The notes under the pieces: generated by a model
The model's input: only the letters and a program-made list of their open reading frames with translations
Database searches by the model: none
What the model was told of the DNA's origin: nothing
Assembly (NCBI RefSeq): GCF_008329965.1
Contig: NZ_CP036150.1
Location: forward strand, 2,232,001 to 2,296,000
Direction of reading: 5' to 3'
DNA: 64,000 nucleotides
Source of the DNA: Oceanispirochaeta crateris
GTDB lineage: Bacteria > Spirochaetota > Spirochaetia > DSM-2461
Shown: in pieces, positions 37,552 to 47,372 of the stretch
How positions within the stretch are numbered: position 1 is the first letter of the stretch
Layout: each line of letters opens with the position of its first letter
Translations under genes and position numbers: made by a program

Positions 37552-38391
37552 ATGATTGATACTGATTCCAAGAAACTCAGTATCACTGAGCAATGCGACC
37601 TCTTTGGAAAAAGTCGTAGCTGGTTTCACTACAAGGAGCAAAAAGATCCATTTCGGGAGTATCAGGATAATCTTGAGAAAAGGATAATTAAGAAACTGTG
37701 GAAACAGCATATCTTCTATGGATATAGGCAGATCTATAATCATCTGGATAAGAACATGGGGCATGAGACCTCTCCGAAACGGGTTTACAGGCTGATGAAA
37801 GAGATGGAAATCAAAGCAGTTATTCCCAAGAGATGCCTTTCAAAACCTGGAAAGAAGCATAAGAAGTACCCATATCTGCTTCGTAACTTGGATATAACTC
37901 ATCCGAATCACGTGTGGGCTTCTGATATTACTTACGTCCATATTCCCGGTGGAATCGTCTATGTGGTGGCCATAATCGATCTATACAGCCGGAAAATCTT
38001 GTCCTGGAATGTCAGCAACACGATGGATACTACGTTTGTTATGGAAGCGTTGATGCAGGCCATGATGAGATATGGCTTGCCTGAGATCTTCAATACGGAT
38101 CAGGGATGTGAATTCACTAGTAATGAATTCACATCCCTCCTAGAGGGAGAAATGGTTCGTATCAGCATGGATGGAAAAGGTCGTGATTTGGATAATATTT
38201 ACATTGAAAGATTCTGGAAAACGTTGATGTATGAAGACATTTATCTGTATCGGTATGACACTCTGAAAAATCTTCGAAAGGGTTTATTGAAGTATTTTAA
38301 TTTCTATAATTCGGTCAGACCACATCAGAGTCTGAATGGGAATTCACCGGATCAGATTTATTCCAGAGAATCTAACTTAAAAGTGGCATAA
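37552..38391 (+). CDS. IS3-family transposase OrfB (DDE integrase core)
   Basis: 279 residues from an internal ATG; its frame is open back to the A-run, so it would naturally be made by frameshift. The integrase core has WASDITYVHIPGGIVYVV (first Asp), IFNTDQGCEFTSNEF (second Asp) and YIERFWKTLMYED (Glu). Upstream HTH region has the KYPYLLRNL linker. It is intact, unlike orfA. Confidence 0.88.
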   Translation: MIDTDSKKLSITEQCDLFGKSRSWFHYKEQKDPFREYQDNLEKRIIKKLWKQHIFYGYRQIYNHLDKNMGHETSPKRVYRLMKEMEIKAVIPKRCLSKPGKKHKKYPYLLRNLDITHPNHVWASDITYVHIPGGIVYVVAIIDLYSRKILSWNVSNTMDTTFVMEALMQAMMRYGLPEIFNTDQGCEFTSNEFTSLLEGEMVRISMDGKGRDLDNIYIERFWKTLMYEDIYLYRYDTLKNLRKGLLKYFNFYNSVRPHQSLNGNSPDQIYSRESNLKVA

Positions 38392-38419
38392 AGCTGTATT
38401 GACTGAAAGGAGCACTATA

Positions 38420-38643
38420 GCAAGAATTTCCTGTTCGCCGGAAGTACCGAAGACGCTGATGCTATGTGCTTTTATTACTCTCTCATAGAAACGGCAAAAC
38501 TTAACGGTTTAAATCCGTATGCTTATCTAAAATGGTTATTTGAAAAGGCCCCATTATTAAAAAATGAAGATAGTCTTGAATCGTTAACTCCTTGGAAATG
38601 TAATCCAGAGGATGTAAACAAGAGCATGCTACCAGGGGCCTAG
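38420..38643 (+). pseudogene. IS66 transposase C-terminal fragment
   Basis: One frame reads NFLFAGSTEDADAM...YSLIETAKLNGLNPYAYLKWLFEKAP to a TAG at 38641. This is the typical C-terminal end of IS66 TnpC. It begins exactly at the end of the IS3 element and nothing of IS66 is visible on its other side. An IS66-type end (GAGCGGCTTAT) follows near 38662-38672. Confidence 0.78.
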
Positions 38644-38737
38644 AGAAAAAACGGTTACTTTTGAGCGGCTTATACCATACATATTATCGTAGCAGTGCCT
38701 GAAAGTTGATTAAACTATAGGACAGGATACTCAATTT

Positions 38738-38768
38738 CTTCATTACTCCTATTTATTGAGTAATGAAG
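38738..38768. terminator. Hairpin downstream of the alcohol dehydrogenase gene
   Basis: Perfect 11-bp stem CTTCATTACTC/GAGTAATGAAG with a 9-nt loop, 62 bp beyond the stop of the minus-strand dehydrogenase. No U-tract on either side, so termination is only likely. Confidence 0.4.
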
Positions 38769-38829
38769 CGTCATAATCGAAGAGATATTCACAAGCGATT
38801 TCCACCGACTGTTGAAGATTATTTATTTT

Positions 38830-39858
38830 CTAGATCTCTACTACTACTTTGATAACAGCACGATCATTCTTTTGGGCTTCACGAAGTGCCTCTTCTAATT
38901 GAATAAATGGAATACGTGCAGAAACCAAAACAGAAGGATCAATATCGCCATTTCTAAGCAAATCCAGTGCAATAGGAAAACCCCAGTTAGGAATAGCATG
39001 TGATGTTTTCAGGTTTTTTTTCTGAAAATGAAGATCATTAGCACTAAGACTTATAGAATCGGAGGAAAAACTAATTCCATTGTAGATGATATCTGCACCA
39101 AAACCAGCAAGTTCTATAGCATCAGCTATGGTATTGGGTGGAGAAGTCACGATGACTCTGTCAAAACCATTTGGAAAGTTTTCTTTTAGCTTCATTTTCC
39201 AATCAGTAATTGATGTATCCACAGTATGAGTCGCACCAAGGGACTCGGCAGCCTTCTTCCGGCCAGAACCTCTTTCAGTATTAAAATTGCGCCCGGCGAG
39301 AACAATATTGCGAGCCCCTCTCTTTTGAGCAAGCTTAATGCAGCTTAAACCAATGATTCCCGGCCCCATAATCAGAACATCACAGTTTAATGGAATATCA
39401 GCCTGTTTGCACAAATCAAGAGCAACAGTTATCGGTTCAGCAACCGTTGCTTCCCAGGGTTCAAGCCCCTCATACCGAAGAACCATTTTCTCAGGAACTG
39501 TAAGATATTCACCCATTCCCGACTGATCATTCATATAAGTAAATATATCTGTACAGGCCTGTGGTTTCTGATTCAAACATGAAGTACACCTACCACAAGC
39601 AACATGATTCTGAATAACGACCTTATCACCGACTCTGAGACCAGTAGTTTCGGAACCTAGCTCTTCAACAACACCAGCAACCTCGTGCCCCAGGGGAATA
39701 GTCTTGCCTCCAGGATTCTCATTGTAGAAATGAATATCCGTTCCACAAACACCACAGGCTTGAATCTTAACTCTAACATCATGACTCTTCATAACGTGAT
39801 GAGCTTTTTCAATTATTTTAATCTCTTTTTTTTTGCTTACCCAGGCAGATTTATACAT
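38830..39858 (-). CDS. Zinc-dependent medium-chain dehydrogenase (sorbitol/threonine dehydrogenase type)
   Basis: 342 residues. Catalytic zinc site: CGVCGTDIHF and GHEVAGVVEELG. Structural zinc cysteines lie in CGRCTSCLNQKPQAC. Rossmann motif GPGIIGLSCIKLAQ. It most likely oxidises a polyol or sugar with NAD(P). No direct operon partner now; a decayed gene lies upstream on the same strand. The AT-rich 5' region contains an ATTTTATTGTGAG stretch without a clear operator. Confidence 0.88.
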   Translation of the reverse strand: MYKSAWVSKKKEIKIIEKAHHVMKSHDVRVKIQACGVCGTDIHFYNENPGGKTIPLGHEVAGVVEELGSETTGLRVGDKVVIQNHVACGRCTSCLNQKPQACTDIFTYMNDQSGMGEYLTVPEKMVLRYEGLEPWEATVAEPITVALDLCKQADIPLNCDVLIMGPGIIGLSCIKLAQKRGARNIVLAGRNFNTERGSGRKKAAESLGATHTVDTSITDWKMKLKENFPNGFDRVIVTSPPNTIADAIELAGFGADIIYNGISFSSDSISLSANDLHFQKKNLKTSHAIPNWGFPIALDLLRNGDIDPSVLVSARIPFIQLEEALREAQKNDRAVIKVVVEI

Positions 39859-39975
39859 GTCTTAACTCCATCTTTATCTAAAATTATATTTTATTGTGAG
39901 AGATGCCAAATACATCATTGAAAGATCTCCAGTATTGTTGAGCCTTGTAATGACGGAAGACTTATATTTCATTGT

Positions 39976-40358
39976 CTACCTTCTAAGCAGTTTTTTAAGA
40001 TCCGGACCTTCAACAACATACGAAACCTCACCAAAACTGTGTGCCGGATATATATTATCTTTGGCTGGACGATAAAAACTTCATCATAATGAGTTGATTT
40101 GTAAAGGGTAATTATATGATGGTGCACTTCATCATTGTTTATATACCATTCTTCCCCGAACAATGTATTCTACAAATTCTCATCAGGAATAGCATTTACA
40201 ACAGTAAATCCACCACGTTTGTGAAGTTCCCAGTTGTGATTATTGTATGGATTATTTGGAATTGTATGGCTATGAAAAAGCTCACTAAACATAAGTTTCA
40301 TTTCGTCACAGTAGTTCTCAACTCCGTTAGAAATTGAGTATTAAACAAATTGTCCCAT
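39976..40358 (-). pseudogene. Decayed gene of unknown family with a strong ribosome site
   Basis: AGGAGG lies 6 nt before an ATG at 40358. The frame reads MGQFV, then a TAA, then protein-like sequence (NHNWELHKRGGFTVVNAIPDE, then EEWYINNDEVHHHIITLYKS) with a further TAG and a frameshift near 40064 that restores NIYPAHSFGEVSYVVEGPD. About 125 codons. Family not recognised. It probably formed an operon with the dehydrogenase downstream. Confidence 0.5.
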
Positions 40359-40608
40359 TTTTATCCTCCTCCTGATTTTTTGATCTTAAACAAAAAAAGT
40401 TCTATTTCTAATGCCTTTCTTCTTACACAACATTTACTTATAAGGAATGTATTAAAAATCCATATACAATCATAATTGTGGTTGTAAAAATTGCAACTGT
40501 AAATTCTAATTTTTTATTTAAAATGACTTATTCCAATTTACTTTGAGTATTTTATTTATGCTTAATAATTATTTTTTAATATAGTATATTCATTTATTGT
40601 GAACCACA

Positions 40609-41927
40609 TGGACCTCTCTCCAATATTTTATACCAGAACCTAGATTAGTTTTCAGCACTGATCTGATCGCCTCCCCGGAAACTGGGCACTCAAAATGTTA
40701 GAAATCGGAAAATATCCGATACTGATATTAGGGGGAGAATATGAAGAAATTTTCATTCACAGAGGGGCAAATTTCATTTGCTCTTAAGCAAGCAGAAACA
40801 GGCACTCCAGTTGCTGAAGTTGTCAGAAAAAATGGGTGTAACAGAGCAAACATTTTACAGAAGGAAAAGAAAATATGATGGTCTTTTGCCAAGTGATTTA
40901 AAGAGACTCAGGCAGCTTGAAGATGAAATAAACGACTAAAGACAAAAGTTGCAGATCTTAGCCTGGATAAGCACATGTAGCAGGAGGTGCTTTAAAAAAA
41001 GCTCTAAGCATCTCTCATAGAAGAGAATTAACAAGACATTTGATAGATGATTATAGGGTTGATACAAGAAGGGCCTGTCGGGCGATTCAGATCCTAAGGT
41101 CAACATTCTATTACAAGCCTCACAGAGGTGATCAAATGATGTTACGGATAAAGATTCGAAATTATGCTGAAAGCCGAGTTCACTATGTTTATCAGAGAAT
41201 CCAGATCCTTCTGAAAAGAGAAGGTTTTTAAATCAATTATAAGAGAGTCTATCGTCTTTATTATCTTGAAAATCTTCATTTAAGGTGTAAAAAAAGTAAA
41301 AAACGGGTGGGTATGCCTCGTGCAGAGATAGAAAATATTAGTAGAATTAACGAATCTTGGGCAATGGATTTTGTTTCAGACCAATTGTTTAATGGAAAGA
41401 GATTCAGAGCGCTTACTTTGGTTGATATTTATAGCCGGGAATGTTTAGCCATTTACCCTGCTCAATCAATAAAGGCCCAGGAAGTAGTATCAAATCTTGA
41501 AATGGTTACACGAAGCAGAGAGTTCCCTGATTCGATACGAGTTGATAATGGTCTAGAGTTTATTTCCAAAGCTCTTGATTTCTGGGCTTATCAAAATGGG
41601 GTAACGCTCCAATTTTCTAGACCTGGAAAACCGACGGATAATGCTTTTATTGAATCGTTTAATGGGAGTTTTAGAAAAAAGTTTTTGCACGCTCACTGGT
41701 TTCTCTCTCTGGATGATGCAGAAAGAAAGATTGGAGAAATGACTATAATGAGTACAGACCACATAGTTCTTTGGGATACAAAACTCCTATTGAATTCGCT
41801 GAACAAGAAAAGATTTCCTGCAGTCTCTTAGACTGCAAATATTATCTTTTTGAGAGTCCAATGAATGGGTGGGGATCAACACGTAAATTGGGTAAACCTG
41901 TGCTGGTCTAATATTTGAGAGATGTCA
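40609..41927 (+). mobile_element. Degenerate IS3-family element, IS407-like
   Basis: About 1319 bp, with TG...CA ends. Left TGGACCTCTCTCCAATATTT; the inverted right end reads TGACATCTCTCAAATATT. The interior encodes a broken orfA/orfB. The right end lies 62 bp before the mutarotase-like gene at 41990. Confidence 0.78.
40741..41880 (+). pseudogene. Broken IS407-like transposase (orfA and orfB)
   Basis: orfA starts MKKFSFTEGQISFALKQAET, shifts frame, then reads MGVTEQTFYRRKRKYDGL and ADLSLDKHM with stops. orfB pieces include YRVDTRRACRAIQILRSTFYY, WAMDFVSDQLFNGKRFRALT, SIRVDNGLEFISKAL and DNAFIESFNGSFRKKFL, separated by a TAA near 41229 and a frameshift near 41745. The DDE residues are still readable but no full protein can be made. 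Confidence 0.78.
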
Positions 41928-41989
41928 CTATAATAAGTGTGAGTCGTACTGTTGGTTCGGTCCGGTTTATATATTTAAGAGGAGAAAAA

Positions 41990-43207
41990 ATGGATTGCAG
42001 AAAGATAAAAGAAGCTGGGAATAGAGAGGCGGTCTATATGAACAACGGTAAAATCCGTGTTGTTATAGATGCGAATAAGGGGATGATTCCCGAGTTAAGT
42101 ACTCAGTATAAAAAAGGGTGGATAAACTCACATTGGCAACCATGGTTTAGAGCAAACAGCCCAGAGCCATGGAATGGAACTAAACACTCTTCTTTCTGGA
42201 AGATCCCACTTTTGTATGATATATCCGGAAATTTTCCCTGTGCACCTAACTTTGGTCCAGACAATGTTGTCAATGAATACAATATCCCTCCCCATGGTTT
42301 CACTGCATTTGAACAATGGGATCAGGGTGATCCGTATAAAAGTGAAAAATCAATAACTTTTACTAGTACTCTAAAAGAAGGATTACATCCTTTCAGATAC
42401 AAGAAAACAGACCTACTGCTGAAGAACCATTCTATACTCTATACAAGACTGGACATTCAAAATACAGGTAAAAATAATGAACCCTATAACTGTGGTTGGC
42501 ATAATACAGTTGGACCTCCCTTTTTGGAAAGTGCTTGTCTTATTGATAACAATGCTCAAAAATACTCTGTACCAGCTGCGGGTACAGAATTCGATAATAC
42601 AGGGCATCTGAAATTTGGAGCAGAAACAGATAGTCTGAAAGAAGTACCCCTTCGGGAAGGTGGGACTATAGATATAAGAAAAGTACCGGGAATTAATGGA
42701 TATACAGACTTCATATGTGGTGCCGTTCCTCCTGAATGTGAGCTCGGTTGGGCTTCAATAATCAATCCACGTTTAAAACTTATTTACCTCTCATTTTTCA
42801 AGGGACCAGCGGTTGTTAAAAAGGATGAAATTCCTCTTTATTTCTATGACCTTTGGATGAATTATGGAGGCCGCCCTTATACCCCTTGGGCGGCAGTTGA
42901 CGGTTTAACAGATCAGACATTCTGCCTCGGGTCTGAAAATGTCACAGGCTATTATGCAAATGGATTAAACGAGGCCATAAAACACCCTAAACTATTAGGC
43001 TACCCCACATATCTTGACCTCAAACCATCTGAAAAGAAGTCTCTGTATTATGGAACCCTCTTTCAGGAATATGAAGGAGATATATTTGATGATGGTATTT
43101 TCTCGGTCAAAGGAGAAATAGATTGTCTTGCGTTGGAAAGCTACTCAGGGATTAAAATGAATATACCCTGTGATTTCCATTTCGCCAGTCTTAGAAATGA
43201 TGACTAG
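41990..43207 (+). CDS. Mutarotase-like (aldose-1-epimerase superfamily) protein, copy 2
   Basis: 405 residues from the ATG at 41990 (AGGAG upstream). It is strongly similar over its whole length to the protein at 35722: APNFGPDNVVNEYNIPPHGF, GWHNTVGPPFLESACLIDNN and YFYDLWMNYGGRPYTPW. It overlaps the AraC gene by 11 bp, so both may be one operon. Its native promoter may have been replaced by the IS end 62 bp upstream. Function as for copy 1: probably a sugar epimerase or sugar-acting enzyme, unproven. Confidence 0.55.
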   Translation: MDCRKIKEAGNREAVYMNNGKIRVVIDANKGMIPELSTQYKKGWINSHWQPWFRANSPEPWNGTKHSSFWKIPLLYDISGNFPCAPNFGPDNVVNEYNIPPHGFTAFEQWDQGDPYKSEKSITFTSTLKEGLHPFRYKKTDLLLKNHSILYTRLDIQNTGKNNEPYNCGWHNTVGPPFLESACLIDNNAQKYSVPAAGTEFDNTGHLKFGAETDSLKEVPLREGGTIDIRKVPGINGYTDFICGAVPPECELGWASIINPRLKLIYLSFFKGPAVVKKDEIPLYFYDLWMNYGGRPYTPWAAVDGLTDQTFCLGSENVTGYYANGLNEAIKHPKLLGYPTYLDLKPSEKKSLYYGTLFQEYEGDIFDDGIFSVKGEIDCLALESYSGIKMNIPCDFHFASLRNDD

Positions 43208-44081
43208 AGAACAATTTGAATATCCCTTATCAGAACGGCCCAGACTTAGCCACTTTGGGTTTTCTGAAAATGTTACAACATATAATTTTGCCCCTCACTA
43301 TCACTATGGTTATGAATTAATTTTTGTAACAAAGGGGGAAGCAAAAATAGAATTATTTAAAGGGAGGAATCCAATACATTTAAAAGAGGATGATCTTTGT
43401 ATTATTTCCCCAAAAACTACTCACGATTTTATCTTTAACAAACAATTTATTTCATTCTATTGGATGGGGTTTCAAACTGGGAGTGAAGTAGCTCTATCCA
43501 AGGAGCATATGCAGCCCCCAACCATGTTACTTCAAAAGAAAAAACCCCATGATGTGGAGTATTTCACCATTTTTGACAGAGAAATTGACGAGATTACTGA
43601 AAATTTTTCTATTGAAGACTATGCCATATTTGAAAAACGCCCCTATTTTAATCAATCATTTTCAGATATCTATGATGAATTACATATTAGAGATCAGTAT
43701 TCTGGTAAAATCATATACCAAAAGATACTTGAGATTTTTACAAGAATAGCTCGTCTATTCTCAGAGGAGAAATCATTCGACAAACTTCCACTCCATTATT
43801 TTAAAACTTACCTTGATTCACATTGTATGGAAAAGATAGATTTCCACGATTTATCTGAGAAAACTGGTTATACACAGGAACATATATCTAGACTTTTCAA
43901 ATCAACTTATGGACGCTCTCCTAAAAAATACCATGATGAAAAGCGTCTCAATAAAGCTTGCGTTTTACTTTCCAGGGGAGCCTCTGTTGATGAGACAGCA
44001 GGCCACTGTGGATTTAGTTCTGCTTCTTATTTTAGCATTTGGTTTAAAAAATTAACTGGAATTTCACCTCAAAAGTACTGA
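43197..44081 (+). CDS. AraC-family transcriptional regulator
   Basis: 294 residues from the ATG at 43197 (a second ATG follows at once). N-terminal cupin sensor (FAPHYHYGYELIFVTKGEAKIELF), C-terminal AraC HTH pair (FHDLSEKTGYTQEHISRLFKSTYGRSPKKY and GFSSASYFSIWFKKLTGISPQKY). It overlaps the mutarotase-like gene and is convergent with the UroD-family gene. It may regulate the nearby sugar operons; targets unknown. Confidence 0.87.
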   Translation: MMTREQFEYPLSERPRLSHFGFSENVTTYNFAPHYHYGYELIFVTKGEAKIELFKGRNPIHLKEDDLCIISPKTTHDFIFNKQFISFYWMGFQTGSEVALSKEHMQPPTMLLQKKKPHDVEYFTIFDREIDEITENFSIEDYAIFEKRPYFNQSFSDIYDELHIRDQYSGKIIYQKILEIFTRIARLFSEEKSFDKLPLHYFKTYLDSHCMEKIDFHDLSEKTGYTQEHISRLFKSTYGRSPKKYHDEKRLNKACVLLSRGASVDETAGHCGFSSASYFSIWFKKLTGISPQKY

Positions 44082-44146
44082 TAGAAAAAGAGCGAGAATA
44101 ATTAAATATAGAAGCCTTCCCGATCCAAAGAAAGGCTCTGATAATT

Positions 44147-45187
44147 TTAATTACTATATTTTTTTGCAGCGTTAATCATTGCTCGCATATTTGCCTCCGG
44201 AGTGTGCCGTCCCATAGCACAGCCACTGGAAAGGAAAAGATTTTTCCCCTCTGTAGCTTCAATGATCTGTTTTGCCTTCAAGTCTACCCCTTCTGGAGTC
44301 CCGTACACCAAAGGATCACTTGGATCAATATTCCCCATTAGAACTGCTCTTCCAGCAACAATGTCACTGGCTTTTTTCATATCGACCTGCCAATCGACCT
44401 CTAAGATTTTTGCTCCAGTACTTGCCATATCCCCTAGAATTTCATTTGTATTTCCACAAATATGAAGACTCCAGGGTATCCCATAATCCTGTACCTGCTT
44501 ACATAGAGTCAGCTCATGTTCCCAGGCAAACTGTCTATACATATCGGGGCTGATTAGGTTAGGACCAGCATATGAATCACCAATAGAGGTAGCATGAGCT
44601 CCTGCATCTTTTTGCGCTTTAGCAAAACGGAGGTTAGCTTCGCGGCACCAATCAAGAGCATCCCAGATAATCTTGGGATCTTCGGTAATTAATTCCATCA
44701 TAAAGTTTTGAGTTCCTCTAAGAAGACATAAAAGATCAAAGGGTCCTTGATCTGACCGTCCCATGATGAAAACTCTATTTCCAATTTCAGAAACTAATCG
44801 ATCAGTAGCTTCAAGCCAGGCTGGAAGTCTTCCATCTTTTAGAGGATCAGGAAGTTCCATATCTTTAAATTGCCTCAAATCATTTACCAGAGGATTGTGT
44901 TCATCTACTAAAGCAGGTTCATTTGGGTTATCAAATATGACCTTAGCACCGCAAGCTTCTGCCAATGAAGCATCATCAACATCAATAACACATCCATCAT
45001 AACCATATTTATCCTGACTGATGATATGGCTATCAGCCATCATCTTTCCATTCTTATTCATATCCCCAATGCGAAACCCTGCTGTTTCGGCAGCAAACAT
45101 AAAAGTCTGAGGTACGACAGGAACACGATCGGGTAAATCATTATTTAACACAGCTCGACAACGTTCAAGCCCTGTCATTTCTTTCAT
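44147..45187 (-). CDS. UroD/MtaA-family protein with intact zinc motif
   Basis: 346 residues from the ATG at 45187 (AAAGGAG 9 nt before). It belongs to the uroporphyrinogen decarboxylase superfamily but lies in a sugar operon and carries the His-x-Cys...Cys zinc motif of methylcobamide:thiol methyltransferases (LHICGNTNEI and FLSSGCAMGRHTPEAN). True UroD signatures for porphyrin binding are not evident. I infer transfer of a methyl group, perhaps from a methoxylated sugar. Last gene of the sigma-54 operon; 26 bp after the desaturase. A broken paralog lies at 54757-55801. Confidence 0.75.
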   Translation of the reverse strand: MKEMTGLERCRAVLNNDLPDRVPVVPQTFMFAAETAGFRIGDMNKNGKMMADSHIISQDKYGYDGCVIDVDDASLAEACGAKVIFDNPNEPALVDEHNPLVNDLRQFKDMELPDPLKDGRLPAWLEATDRLVSEIGNRVFIMGRSDQGPFDLLCLLRGTQNFMMELITEDPKIIWDALDWCREANLRFAKAQKDAGAHATSIGDSYAGPNLISPDMYRQFAWEHELTLCKQVQDYGIPWSLHICGNTNEILGDMASTGAKILEVDWQVDMKKASDIVAGRAVLMGNIDPSDPLVYGTPEGVDLKAKQIIEATEGKNLFLSSGCAMGRHTPEANMRAMINAAKKYSN

Positions 45188-45213
45188 ATATGTCTCTCCT
45201 TTCATTATTTAAT

Positions 45214-46191
45214 TTATTTATCCATATCCTTTATTTGAATCCAGGTACGGATGAGTCCTTTTGGTGATTCAGGTAAATCATGTTCTATCAGTCGGTGTAA
45301 TTTACCTAGGTTGTAAAATGGAACAGCCGCATACATATGATGCTCGATATGATAATTCATATTCCAGTAAAGAAACCTCAGAAAAGGATTTAATAGAATT
45401 GTACGAGAATTCAACCTATAATCATCGACATTGTCTTTCTTACCAATATGCTGTGTTGGATTTAAAAGATACAGAAATCCAGAGCCATAAAAAGGAGCTA
45501 GAGTTATCAAGAGGGGAATCTGCCACAGTCCAAAAGCTAAACTCAAACAAATTATAAAGATATGACCAATAAGAGTAAATCTAGCCCAATTAATAAGCTG
45601 CTTACGGACTACCATATTTTCTTTGGGAAATAATAATTCTTTCCATTCAGCACTAGCGAAACCTAAGCCGGTATACATCTTGCCTTTTACAATTCCCAAA
45701 GATAATAATATTGTGCCATAAACGGTCTCAACAAATCCTATAGGATTTATAAACCCTCTAAGAAAAAATTCTTTAGCTGTAACCATAACTGGAAGAATAA
45801 CTTCCATATCATATGACCGTTGTAAAGTATAATGATGGTGAACTCTATGGCTTTCACTGAAAAAGACATGATTATTCCAGCTGAGAAAGCCGAAGAGGCG
45901 ATAAAAGAAACGACTCAACCCTTTTGACTGAAAGACTGTATTATGACTCATTTCATGGAATCCATTTAATATAAATGAATAAAAAATACCGTAGATTAAA
46001 AAAAATATTATGTTATAAAAGAGCTTTAAATTCAAAGTACTCCAATAGGCAAGCACTGCAAAAAGCATTAGAAATAAAAGGTGCCCAAGAGTTTGGACAA
46101 GACCTTTCCAATTACTTCTCTTTGAGACTAATTTTAAATCCTCTTTAGAGAGGGGGGTTTTATACCATTTAACTTTTATATTTTCTGTCAT
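45214..46191 (-). CDS. Membrane-bound fatty-acid-desaturase-superfamily oxygenase
   Basis: 325 residues (ATG at 46191; a GTG at 46203 is possible). The three diiron His boxes are present: HEMSHNT (about 85), ESHRVHHHYT (about 118) and NYHIEHHMY (about 270), with four membrane helices. The superfamily includes lipid desaturases, alkane hydroxylases and MocD of rhizopine catabolism. Its position between sugar permease and UroD/MtaA genes fits a sugar-modifying oxygenase better than lipid synthesis, but no ferredoxin partner is adjacent. It needs O2, notable if the host is anaerobic. Confidence 0.8.
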   Translation of the reverse strand: MTENIKVKWYKTPLSKEDLKLVSKRSNWKGLVQTLGHLLFLMLFAVLAYWSTLNLKLFYNIIFFLIYGIFYSFILNGFHEMSHNTVFQSKGLSRFFYRLFGFLSWNNHVFFSESHRVHHHYTLQRSYDMEVILPVMVTAKEFFLRGFINPIGFVETVYGTILLSLGIVKGKMYTGLGFASAEWKELLFPKENMVVRKQLINWARFTLIGHIFIICLSLAFGLWQIPLLITLAPFYGSGFLYLLNPTQHIGKKDNVDDYRLNSRTILLNPFLRFLYWNMNYHIEHHMYAAVPFYNLGKLHRLIEHDLPESPKGLIRTWIQIKDMDK

Positions 46192-46388
46192 TACATATCT
46201 CACTTTAATTATACATGAGCTAAACAGGTTCAGATATTTATTTTATTGATATATTTATGCATTTTTTTGATATTTCAGAGAAGAGGTACTTAGAGATGAT
46301 TATTATAACTAAGATACCACGGCATAATTTATCCATAGCATCTTAGTTATTATAAATTTAAAAATTAAGCGATTATTAGGTTTTTTAA

Positions 46389-47372
46389 CTAATCTTTTCT
46401 TTCTGATTGAATTGTATTCATCAAAACAGCAGCGATAATAATGACACCGCGAACTACATACTGCCAAAATTGATCAACACCAAGAAGTGTCATTGCATTT
46501 ATTATAACATATAAGAAGATCAATCCGACAAATGTACCCCAGACCTTTCCACGACCACCATTCAAACTGGCCCCACCAATAATTACAGCTGAGATAACGT
46601 TCAGTTCCCATCCACGTCCAAAAGAGAATGTACCCGACATAACCTGGGATGAAGTTAGGATACCAGCAAGTACAGCTGTTAACTGTACTGTGACCATGCT
46701 TATTATTTTAACTTTTGTTACATTGATTCCTGATAATCTAGCTGATTCAGGATTACCCCCAACAGCATAAACTGACCGTCCAAATTTAGTTAATTCCATT
46801 ATCATAAACATTATTACAAATAATATTAACAATATAATTGCAGGAACAGGTATGAGCCCAAAAACTCTTCCGGCACCAAAGACATTGAACCATTCTGGAA
46901 AAGTAGTGATAGGGAATCCTTTACTTAAAACTGCAGCAAAACCAAGGGATATGTTCATCATTCCAAGAGATATGATAAATGTTGGCATATTAAATCTTGT
47001 ACGTAACCATCCGATAAAGAAACCGATTCCCCCACCAGCAATTAAGGCTACAATCATACCAACCCATACTGCACTTTCCAGAGACATGATTCCCAATCTT
47101 GATAGTTTTCCAGCAACCAACCCGGTAATAACACCAGACAAGGCAACTGTAGAACCAATTGACAAGTCTATTTCACCCGCGATAATAACCATTGTCATAC
47201 CAAAAGCGATGACTCCCTGCAAGGACATATTCCGCAATATATTTAAAAAGTTAGCAGATGAAAAAAATCCAGCCGTCGTAAATGACATTATAAGAATAAT
47301 GATCAGAAGTATTATTTCCAGTACGAATGTATTCAGTAATTTTTTTACTTTTTTTTGTGTTGTAATCAGCAT
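46389..47372 (-). CDS. Sugar ABC transporter permease (RbsC family)
   Basis: 327 residues. The ATG at 47372 overlaps the ATPase stop (TGATG) with GGGGGAG upstream. Nine to ten membrane helices; GMTMVIIAGEIDLSIGSTVAL, MPTFIISLGMMNISLG and GWELNVISAVIIGGASLNGG match RbsC. Third gene of the binding-protein / ATPase / permease operon under the sigma-54 promoter. Confidence 0.92.
   Translation of the reverse strand: MLITTQKKVKKLLNTFVLEIILLIIILIMSFTTAGFFSSANFLNILRNMSLQGVIAFGMTMVIIAGEIDLSIGSTVALSGVITGLVAGKLSRLGIMSLESAVWVGMIVALIAGGGIGFFIGWLRTRFNMPTFIISLGMMNISLGFAAVLSKGFPITTFPEWFNVFGAGRVFGLIPVPAIILLILFVIMFMIMELTKFGRSVYAVGGNPESARLSGINVTKVKIISMVTVQLTAVLAGILTSSQVMSGTFSFGRGWELNVISAVIIGGASLNGGRGKVWGTFVGLIFLYVIINAMTLLGVDQFWQYVVRGVIIIAAVLMNTIQSERKD

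Larger units (their letters stand above)
37183..38419 (+). mobile_element. IS3-family element with orfA/orfB and TATAGTGCTCC ends
   Basis: 1237 bp. The left end TATAGTGCTCCC (37183) and the inverted right end GGAGCACTATA (38409-38419) match each other and the relic at 24281. No flanking target duplication is seen. A further inverted GCACTATA lies just outside the left end (37154-37161), perhaps from an earlier insertion. Confidence 0.85.

Noticed and set aside
37183-38419. Target-site duplication around the IS3 element
   Set aside because: Flanks are ACATG on the left and GCAAG on the right; no duplication at the predicted ends.
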